Origin: Planctomycetaceae bacterium | Lineage (GTDB): Bacteria; Planctomycetota; Planctomycetia; Pirellulales; Thermoguttaceae | DNA length: 8,517 bases | Direction of reading: 5' to 3' | Assembly (NCBI GenBank): GCA_009783865.1 | Contig: WRCR01000146.1 | Coordinates: forward strand, 1 to 8,517 | The notes under the pieces: model-generated | What the model was told of the DNA's origin: nothing | What the model saw: the letters and a program-made list of their open reading frames with translations, nothing else | Databases searched by the model: none | Shown here: one piece after another, positions 1 to 5,492 of the stretch | How positions within the stretch are numbered: the first letter of the stretch is position 1 | Layout: every line of letters begins with the position of its first letter | Program-made: the position numbers and the translations under genes

Positions 1-2021
1 ACGGAGAACGCGGGGGTGACGAATCTCGTGAAACCTATATCTTTAATTTTGAGAAAGACGAGAAAGAACTCCGGCAATTCATTCGTGATAATTTTATCAT
101 CGGCAAATCGGATGTAACAAAAACCCGTATCGACAAAAACAATTTCATCAACATTTACAATCGCTGGCTTGAAGCGGTCAAGCCGACTATTGCCGTTGAT
201 TGGGAACTCGCAAAGAAAGCCGGTATCATTGACGGCGATTTTTATCTCGCCGACTTGTTATCTCGTGAAAACGAAACGTTGAAAGAAAAGTTGTTTGTGT
301 TGCTTCGGTCGAATCATTATGTCTTGGACAAGAAGATTGATGTTGCAACCGGTTTTTTCAACAGCAAGCAGGCGGATTTTATTGACAGGCAAAAGGCGCA
401 TGCTCAATTCTGGGCGATTTATGAACGTCCGCCGCTTGAAGAATATTGGGATTACATCATTGAACGCCGCGATTTGCTTGTGCCGCAAGATATACGTGAA
501 CGCAAAGGTTCATTTTTCACGCCGCGAGTTTGGGTGGAACTATCACAGCAATATATCGCTGATGTACTTGGCAAAAACTGGCAGGATGAATACTATGTTT
601 GGGACTGCGCTGCGGGCACCGGCAACTTGTTAGCGGGCTTGACTAACAAGTACAACATTTGGGCTTCGACGATTGACAAAGCGGATGTTGACGTGATGAA
701 AGACCGAATTGACAATGGGGCAAATCTGCTGGAAGACCATGTATTTCAGTTTGATTTTTTGAATGACGATTTTTCAAAACTGCCGCAGGGATTGCAGAAT
801 ATCATCAATAACCCGAACTTGCGGAAGAAGTTGATTGTGTATATCAATCCGCCTTATGTCGAAGGCGATTCCCGCATTGGCAAGGGCAGAAAAGGAACGC
901 AAGAAACAAAAATTCACGAAAAATATCAATCGATTTTTGGCAAGGCGGGTGCGGAAATTTCGGCGCAGTTTTTCGGCAGAATGTATTTGGAAATTCCCGA
1001 TTGTATTATAGCGGCATTTTCGAAGATGAATTTTCATGTTGCGCCGAACTACGAAGGATTTAGAGAATTCTTTCTGGCAAAGACCGAAAGAATGTTTCTT
1101 ATTCCTTCTATGACTTTTGACAATGTTAACGGTAAATTTCCCATTAGTTTCAAGATTTGGAATACTTCCAAAAAAGAGCGTTTCAAAAGGGTGTCTGCCG
1201 ATGTCTATGACGAAAACGGACGTTTTTGGTGCAAAAAGAAAATTACTGCTTATGATAATTCAAAATACATTAGTGATTGGCTGGAAGAACATACAAAAAA
1301 TATTTCTGCTCATCACATCGGTCACTTAGCATCAGTCGGCAATGATTTTCAAAATCAAACCGCTCTTTTCATCGACGATGTTGACAGAAAACGTAAAAAA
1401 GGCGGTCGGCATACTATGATTTCGGTAGAAAACTTAATTGTTTGCTCCATCTATTTCGCTGTCCGCAAAGTTATTCCTGCCGATTGGTTAAACGACCGGG
1501 ACCAGTTTCTTCATCCCAACAAAAAATGGGAGAACGATACGGAATTTCAAAATGATTGCCTTGCTTACACGTTGTTTAGCAATAACATACAATCGAAATA
1601 CGGCGTTAATCATTGGATACCGTTTCTGGAAGGCGAAGTCAATGCCCGCGACCAATTCGAGAGTCACTTCATGATGAGTTTCATCAACGGCAAGATAATT
1701 CACAACGGATATTCTGACTTATTTGCGCAAGATGCAAAGAAATTTTTTACCAGACGAAAATTTTCCGCAGAAGCAAAAGCAGCGTTCACCGCCGGAAAGA
1801 AACTTTGGACTTATTACCATTCACAGCCGAGGTGTAACGTGAACGCAAGTTTGTACGACATACGGGAACATTTCCAAGGACGCAATGCGCAAGGCAAGAT
1901 GAACAATCAGTCCGAAGACGAAACGTACAATGAACTTATTGCCGATTTGCGTGCGGCATTGAAAATACTGGCAGAGAAAATTGAACCGAAAGTGTACGAG
2001 TATGGGTTCTTGAAAAGGTAG
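1..2021 (+). CDS. Adenine-specific DNA methyltransferase, type II/IIG restriction-modification (5'-partial)
   Basis: The frame is open from base 3 (first complete codon) to the TAG at 2019-2021, giving 672 visible residues; the true start lies before the window. It should transfer methyl from S-adenosylmethionine to the N6 of adenine in a specific DNA site. Seen: an FFTP segment at nt 513-524, the SAM-binding motif I DCAAGTGN at nt 603-626, and the catalytic motif IV NPPY at nt 846-857. Motif I before IV is the order of gamma-class N6-adenine methyltransferases such as the Eco57I-like family. The roughly 390 residues after NPPY probably hold the target-recognition region. No PD-(D/E)XK nuclease motif is obvious here; a nuclease could be fused at the missing N-terminus or encoded upstream. 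Sampled stretches run about 32-52% GC, against about 48-57% in neighbouring genes, which suggests horizontal acquisition. The TTG at 255 is not a convincing start, since the frame stays open and protein-like before it. Methyltransferase activity is well supported; the exact R-M type is not. Confidence 0.9.
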   Translation, partial: GERGGDESRETYIFNFEKDEKELRQFIRDNFIIGKSDVTKTRIDKNNFINIYNRWLEAVKPTIAVDWELAKKAGIIDGDFYLADLLSRENETLKEKLFVLLRSNHYVLDKKIDVATGFFNSKQADFIDRQKAHAQFWAIYERPPLEEYWDYIIERRDLLVPQDIRERKGSFFTPRVWVELSQQYIADVLGKNWQDEYYVWDCAAGTGNLLAGLTNKYNIWASTIDKADVDVMKDRIDNGANLLEDHVFQFDFLNDDFSKLPQGLQNIINNPNLRKKLIVYINPPYVEGDSRIGKGRKGTQETKIHEKYQSIFGKAGAEISAQFFGRMYLEIPDCIIAAFSKMNFHVAPNYEGFREFFLAKTERMFLIPSMTFDNVNGKFPISFKIWNTSKKERFKRVSADVYDENGRFWCKKKITAYDNSKYISDWLEEHTKNISAHHIGHLASVGNDFQNQTALFIDDVDRKRKKGGRHTMISVENLIVCSIYFAVRKVIPADWLNDRDQFLHPNKKWENDTEFQNDCLAYTLFSNNIQSKYGVNHWIPFLEGEVNARDQFESHFMMSFINGKIIHNGYSDLFAQDAKKFFTRRKFSAEAKAAFTAGKKLWTYYHSQPRCNVNASLYDIREHFQGRNAQGKMNNQSEDETYNELIADLRAALKILAEKIEPKVYEYGFLKR

Positions 2022-2038
2022 AAGTCATCGATTATAAT
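2010..2038 (+). promoter_or_regulatory. Sigma70-type promoter for the ABC permease gene
   Basis: A -35 box TTGAAA (2010-2015, 5 of 6 to consensus) is followed after exactly 17 bases by a perfect -10 box TATAAT (2033-2038). Transcription would start near 2045, leaving a leader of about 41 bases before the ATG at 2086. The -35 lies inside the last codons of the methyltransferase gene. The match is the best in the window, and the location directly upstream of a gene supports function. It also implies that the permease is not dependent on read-through from the methyltransferase. Confidence 0.7.
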
Positions 2039-2085
2039 ATACTACAACGTATTCGTTATCAACCTTTCATTATCGACTGTTTAAC

Positions 2086-3408
2086 ATGCCGCTTTGGAAA
2101 ATTGCTTATCGGAGTATTCAATTTCGTTCATTGTCTTCAATACTGACGGCATTTTCAATGTCGCTCGGCGTTGCGCTGATTGTCACCGTCCTCGTCATTC
2201 ACGGAGTATTGAGCGACTCTTTCAACCGGAGCGCGCAGGGCTACGATTTAATCATCGCCGGTAAAGGAAGTCCGCTCGATGTCGTATTAAGCACCGTCTT
2301 TTATCTGCGTCCGCCCGTCGGTAATGTACCGGAAAGTTATCTGAAACAATTCACCACCGGCGGCTATCGGCATCTTGTCGAAGAAGCAATACCGGTTGCG
2401 ATTGGACATCATTTCCGCGGCGCAACTATTGTCGGCACAACGCCGGACTTTTTCAAGAAACTGCGGTTTATGGGCAACAAAGAGTACAAATGTTCCGAAG
2501 GCGATTTTTTCAAATGGAATGACGATTTCGCAGCCGTTGTCGGTTCACGAGTCAGAAAGAAAGCCGGTTTGAAACTCGGCGATGAGTTCACGCCGGAACT
2601 TGCGCAGGAAGTGGAAACGCATCATAATCCGTTCAAGGTCGTCGGCTTTCTTGCCCCGACCGGCACGCCGAATGACTCCGCTATCTTCGTCAATATCAAC
2701 GGCTTTTATGATATGCACGGACAGGGTGATGACAAGGGACATGTTCACACTGCCGATTGTCAGCACGAAAGAGAACAGAAACAATACTCAGCCATTCTTT
2801 TGATGACGAAAGAGAATGTTGTCAAACCGGAAGGCACGGCAATCGACCCGAATTCGCCGGACTTTGACCCCGCAAAGGCGTTGGACGAAAGGAGTTATGT
2901 CAATGCCGACGTTATTACACTGCCGCGGGTTCTTGACCGCACTACCGATGTTCAGGCGGTTCAGCCGATTAGCGAAATCTCGTCTCTGTTGACGAACATC
3001 ATCGGCAATATACAAATGGTGTTGATATTTCTGGCGGTGCTTGTGGTCTTTGTTGCGGGTATCGGAATGATGGTGAGCATTTACAACTCTATGAATGAGC
3101 GCAAACAGGAAATTGCGATAATGCGGGCATTGGGTGCGCGCCGTTTTACGGTGATGTCGATTATTCTGCTGGAGTCGATACTTTTATCTCTCGGCGGCGG
3201 TTTGTTGGGCTTGCTAATGGGCCACTTGGTAATCGGCGGAATGAGTCCTTGGATAACGGAATACACGGGTATTATCGTCAAGAGTTGGAACTTTCAACTG
3301 ACGGAGATTCTGCTGATACCGGGCTTGATAATTCTCGCTTCGATAGTCGGTTTCCTCCCCGCCGCCGTTGCGTACAAACAGGATGTGGCGACATCGCTGA
3401 ATCCGTGA
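2086..3408 (+). CDS. MacB/FtsX-family ABC transporter permease
   Basis: The protein has 440 residues and should be an inner-membrane permease that works with a separate ATPase. The family includes MacB and LolC/E, which move lipoproteins, peptides or other envelope substrates by mechanical coupling; the substrate here is unknown. Seen: an N-terminal membrane segment (about residues 18-40), a large extracytoplasmic domain (about 41-305, MacB_PCD-like), then three membrane segments (about 308-334, 355-386, 405-430). The stretch QEIAIMRALGARR (341-353) between segments 2 and 3 is the typical FtsX coupling region, and the end AVAYKQDVATSLNP is also family-like. A polar stretch at about 210-230 contains His211, His219, His221, Cys225 and His227. 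The ATG at 2086 starts the family-like MPLWKIAYRS; no Shine-Dalgarno is visible. No ATPase or membrane-fusion gene adjoins it, which is unusual because these normally sit together. A promoter at 2010-2038 precedes it. Confidence 0.9.
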   Translation: MPLWKIAYRSIQFRSLSSILTAFSMSLGVALIVTVLVIHGVLSDSFNRSAQGYDLIIAGKGSPLDVVLSTVFYLRPPVGNVPESYLKQFTTGGYRHLVEEAIPVAIGHHFRGATIVGTTPDFFKKLRFMGNKEYKCSEGDFFKWNDDFAAVVGSRVRKKAGLKLGDEFTPELAQEVETHHNPFKVVGFLAPTGTPNDSAIFVNINGFYDMHGQGDDKGHVHTADCQHEREQKQYSAILLMTKENVVKPEGTAIDPNSPDFDPAKALDERSYVNADVITLPRVLDRTTDVQAVQPISEISSLLTNIIGNIQMVLIFLAVLVVFVAGIGMMVSIYNSMNERKQEIAIMRALGARRFTVMSIILLESILLSLGGGLLGLLMGHLVIGGMSPWITEYTGIIVKSWNFQLTEILLIPGLIILASIVGFLPAAVAYKQDVATSLNP

Positions 3409-3459
3409 GATAACGCGGCGGAGTACCCAGACGAAATGTCGTGTGCAGCGTGTTCCCCC

Positions 3460-3488
3460 TTGCTTAACGCTTTGGGTTCTGATATACT
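3460..3488 (+). promoter_or_regulatory. Candidate promoter for the FAD oxidoreductase gene
   Basis: A -35-like TTGCTT (3460-3465, first three bases match consensus) lies 17 bases before a -10 box TATACT (3483-3488, 5 of 6). Transcription would start near 3495, giving a leader of about 37 bases to the ATG at 3532. The in-frame ATG at 3436 would lie upstream of this transcript, which helps decide the start. The -10 lies within a GATATACTGAGT motif that recurs almost exactly at the lipoprotein promoter (5077-5088). Confidence 0.55.
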
Positions 3489-3531
3489 GAGTCGCAAGTT
3501 TTGCGTTTCGTTGTCTTCCTTCTTTTGTTTA

Positions 3532-4944
3532 ATGGAAAATTACTACGATGTTATCGTTATCGGCTCCGGTCTCGCTGGTATGACAGCCGCTAACATTTTA
3601 GGACGCAGCGGACATAAAGTCCTGCTGCTCGAACAGCACTTTCAATTCGGCGGCTTGGCGGCAACTTTCAAACGTCCCAACGGAATTATTTTTGATGTCT
3701 CCCTGCACGGCTTTCCTGTCGGTATGCTAAAAAGTTGCAAACGATATTGGAGTAAAGAAATTGCCGACCGCATCATTCAACTGCCGAAGATACGATTTGA
3801 TAATCCGCAGTTTTCGCTCGAAACAACTTTTGACCGCGATGACTTCACTCGTCAACTAACCGAAAAATTCAAAGTCCCCAAAGAAAATGTTGCAGCATTC
3901 TTTGACAAAGCAAGAAGCATGACGCATTACGCCGATGAGTCCTATACTACGCGGCAACTCTTTGAAGAATTTTTTCCGGGACGCAGCGATGTCGTCCGCC
4001 TTTTAATGGAACCAATAACTTACGCCAATGGTTCCACGCTTGACGATCCCGCTTTGACTTATGGAATCGTCTTTTCCAATTTCATGTCGAAAGGCGTTTA
4101 TACTTTTGAAGGCGGAACAGATGTTCTCATTGAGTTAATGCTGAAAGAATTGAAAAAGAACGGCGTTGACTGCGAGAAATCAAGTCCCGTCCGGCAGATT
4201 CTCGTCAAGGACGGAAAAGCAGACGGCGTTGTCATCAAAAAGAAAAACGGTGAAACAATAACCGTCCATTCCAAAATAGTTCTTTCCAATGCAAATCTGA
4301 AAGCAACGATTTTCGACTTGGTCGGCAAAGAACATTTTAGCGCCGACTTTATCGAACAAGCGGAAGCCGTACGTCTTAATAATTCGAGTTGTCAGGTTTA
4401 TCTTGCGTTCAAGCCGAACTTTTTGATTGACGAAAACCGCTGCGGCGATTTGCTGTTCACGTCAACCTATCCGGTGTTTGATTCGGCAAAGTTGCTGGAC
4501 AAGAACATCACGAGCAGAACGTTTTCGTTTTATTATCCGAGGACTAGACCGCAAACAACGGAAAATCAGCGGTGCTATGTTGTCTCGTCAACCAACGCTG
4601 ACTATGCTGACTGGACAAACTTGCCGCTTGACGATTACACGGAAGCAAAAAAATTGCTCATTGAAAATACAATTCAATATCTCGAAAAATATGTACCGAA
4701 TGCAAGAGAAAACATTGATTGGAAAGAAGCGGCAACTCCTAAAACCTTTGAGTTCTACACGGAACATTTGAGCGGCGCAAGTTTCGGTACGAAATACGAA
4801 GGACTGGCGGTAAGCCGAAAACTGCATCTGGTTATACCGGGGTTGTTTCACAGCGGGAGCGTTGGAATCATCATGTCGGGCTGGCTCGGAGCGGTTAATT
4901 ACGGCGTAATTGCCGCGAATGATGTCGAAGCGGCACTGTTGTAA
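3532..4944 (+). CDS. FAD-dependent oxidoreductase, phytoene desaturase/carotenoid isomerase-like
   Basis: The protein has 470 residues from the ATG at 3532. It starts MENYYDVIVIGSGLAG, a Rossmann FAD-binding motif GxGxxG (residues 11-16) with the acidic ribose-binding residue at the end of strand 2 (Glu34) and the GG pair at 40-41. The C-terminal part, about 430-465 (IPGLFHSGSVGIIMSGWLGA), is the second FAD-contacting motif of the CrtI/CrtISO-type and amine-oxidase superfamily, and the middle FEGGTDVLIELM is the usual segment preceding the cofactor-lid strands. Length fits the family. The substrate cannot be read from sequence: carotenoid or other polyprenoid desaturation or isomerisation is possible, but no carotenoid gene is nearby. 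The frame is open to an ATG at 3436, but that would add 32 residues unlike the family and start before the promoter at 3460-3488, so 3532 is preferred. There is no Shine-Dalgarno; the leader is pyrimidine-rich. Confidence 0.87.
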   Translation: MENYYDVIVIGSGLAGMTAANILGRSGHKVLLLEQHFQFGGLAATFKRPNGIIFDVSLHGFPVGMLKSCKRYWSKEIADRIIQLPKIRFDNPQFSLETTFDRDDFTRQLTEKFKVPKENVAAFFDKARSMTHYADESYTTRQLFEEFFPGRSDVVRLLMEPITYANGSTLDDPALTYGIVFSNFMSKGVYTFEGGTDVLIELMLKELKKNGVDCEKSSPVRQILVKDGKADGVVIKKKNGETITVHSKIVLSNANLKATIFDLVGKEHFSADFIEQAEAVRLNNSSCQVYLAFKPNFLIDENRCGDLLFTSTYPVFDSAKLLDKNITSRTFSFYYPRTRPQTTENQRCYVVSSTNADYADWTNLPLDDYTEAKKLLIENTIQYLEKYVPNARENIDWKEAATPKTFEFYTEHLSGASFGTKYEGLAVSRKLHLVIPGLFHSGSVGIIMSGWLGAVNYGVIAANDVEAALL

Positions 4945-4965
4945 TCGGCACAGATGTAATGCCGT

Positions 4966-4971
4966 TATAAT
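4966..4971 (+). promoter_or_regulatory. Isolated consensus -10 box after the oxidoreductase gene
   Basis: A perfect TATAAT lies 21 bases after the oxidoreductase stop codon. No good -35 is seen at 16-18 bases upstream (the sequence there is AATCGG-like), so this is a weak promoter candidate. If used, transcription would start near 4978 and run through the whole leader of the lipoprotein gene. Confidence 0.25.
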
Positions 4972-4972
4972 G

Positions 4973-5003
4973 CGGAAATGTTAGGATTATATCGGTATTT
5001 CCG
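4973..5003. repeat. Short inverted repeat downstream of the oxidoreductase gene
   Basis: CGGAAAT (4973-4979) is matched by ATTTCCG (4997-5003), a perfect 7-bp stem with a 17-base loop, 28 bases after the stop codon. There is no T-tract directly after it. It could be a weak hairpin at the transcript end or an operator near the -10 box at 4966-4971. The evidence does not separate these. Confidence 0.35.
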
Positions 5004-5018
5004 ACCCTATGATAAAAA

Positions 5019-5045
5019 TCCTGCAAAAAATTCCTGCAATTTTTT
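5019..5045. repeat. AT-only hairpin with nested direct repeat in the 4945-5174 gap
   Basis: AAAAAATT (5025-5032) and AATTTTTT (5038-5045) form a perfect 8-bp stem around the loop CCTGC, ending in a T-run. TCCTGCAA occurs twice, at 5019-5026 and 5032-5039, 13 bases apart. The all-A/T stem with its T-run could act as a weak terminator for the oxidoreductase transcript in either direction, or simply be curved upstream DNA for the promoter that follows at 5056. The stem is too weak for a confident terminator call. Confidence 0.35.
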
Positions 5046-5055
5046 CCGAACCCCC

Positions 5056-5084
5056 TTGATATTTTTTTCTTTTGCCGATACACT
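5056..5084 (+). promoter_or_regulatory. Promoter for the small lipoprotein gene
   Basis: The -35 TTGATA (5056-5061, 5 of 6) is followed after 17 bases by the -10 TACACT (5079-5084, 4 of 6). Transcription would begin near 5091, leaving about 84 bases of leader before the ATG at 5175. The -10 lies in GATACACTGAGT, nearly identical to the motif at the oxidoreductase promoter. An A/T-rich stretch just upstream (5025-5045) could help as an UP-like element. Confidence 0.55.
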
Positions 5085-5174
5085 GAGTATTGAAATTGCG
5101 CTCTCTGTTGCTGCTGTTGTTGGCGGTAAAGAGCATTGCGTATTGTTCCCCATTAGAAAGAACGAAAGAATACT

Positions 5175-5408
5175 ATGAAAAAGTTATCTCTCCTTTGCTG
5201 TGTTGCCGCACTCGGCTTATTTGTTGTAGGTTGCCAACCTGCGTCGGAACCATCCAAACCGGCACCAAAACCGGCTGTTGAACAACCGGCTGCTGATGAA
5301 GCACCTGCTGAAGAAGCCAAACCGGCTGAAGAAGCGAAGCCCGCTGACGAAGCCCCAAAACCGGCTGACGCTCCGAAGCCCGATGCCGAAGCACCAAAAA
5401 CGGAATAA
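5175..5408 (+). CDS. Small Ala/Pro/Glu/Lys-rich lipoprotein
   Basis: The product has 77 residues. The N-terminus MKKLSLLCCVAALGLFVVGC is a clear lipoprotein signal peptide: a charged start, a hydrophobic core, and a lipobox VVGC with the lipidated cysteine at residue 20. The mature chain of 58 residues is low in complexity and consists almost only of Ala, Pro, Glu, Lys and Asp, with degenerate repeats of the form EEAKPA / DEAPKPA. It probably extends as a disordered, charged spacer in the periplasm, anchored to a membrane. No enzymatic domain is present and the function is unknown. There is no good Shine-Dalgarno; the leader before ATG is merely A/G-rich. The gene has its own promoter (5056-5084) and ends 27 bases before a long hairpin. 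The signal peptide and codon regularity make it likely to be a real gene despite its size. Confidence 0.8.
   Translation: MKKLSLLCCVAALGLFVVGCQPASEPSKPAPKPAVEQPAADEAPAEEAKPAEEAKPADEAPKPADAPKPDAEAPKTE
5305..5398 (+). repeat. Degenerate in-frame repeats coding for Pro/Ala/Glu/Lys units
   Basis: Within the lipoprotein gene, short units close to GAAGAAGCCAAACCGGCT recur with changes, encoding EEAKPA, EEAKPA, DEAPKPA and DAPKP-type units. The units keep the reading frame. Such arrays can change length by slippage, so copy number may differ between strains. Confidence 0.6.
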
Positions 5409-5435
5409 AATCGTCAACCAGAACGATTGCGGAAA

Positions 5436-5490
5436 GGTCAGAGCCGTTATCGCAAGATTGGTATACAATCTTACGATTGCGGCTCTGACC
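5436..5490. terminator. Long imperfect hairpin between convergent genes, possible bidirectional terminator
   Basis: Arms 5436-5460 and 5466-5490 are 25 bases each around a 5-base loop GTATA. The outer 11 bp (GGTCAGAGCCG with CGGCTCTGACC) are perfect; inside there are only three non-Watson-Crick positions, one a possible G-U pair. It begins 27 bases after the lipoprotein stop, and its other end lies 2 bases from the stop codon of the minus-strand vWA gene, so it would fold at the 3' end of both transcripts. There is only a three-base T-run on the minus-strand side (complement of AAA at 5433-5435) and none on the plus side, so it is not a textbook intrinsic terminator. It may instead be a copy of a dispersed palindromic repeat. 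Confidence 0.6.
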
Positions 5491-5492
5491 AG

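Noticed and set aside
255..2021. Methyltransferase starting at the TTG at 255
   Set aside because: The frame is open to base 3 and the 84 residues before it look like normal protein continuing into the methyltransferase, so the gene begins outside the window.
3436..3531. 32-residue N-terminal extension of the oxidoreductase from the ATG at 3436
   Set aside because: The extension is Cys/Ser-rich and unlike the family, precedes the likely transcription start, and the FAD fold begins directly after the ATG at 3532.
4978..5178. 66-residue ORF whose start sits where a TATAAT would start a leaderless transcript and whose stop overlaps the lipoprotein ATG
   Set aside because: It has no recognisable domain, its -10 box lacks a -35, and it spans the lipoprotein promoter and AT hairpin; the ATGA overlap is probably chance.
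5090..5281. ORF from a TTG with a leucine-rich, signal-peptide-like start
   Set aside because: It overlaps the lipoprotein gene by over 100 bases in another frame, and the leucine run comes from a CTG/TTG-rich leader; the lipoprotein frame is much more convincing.
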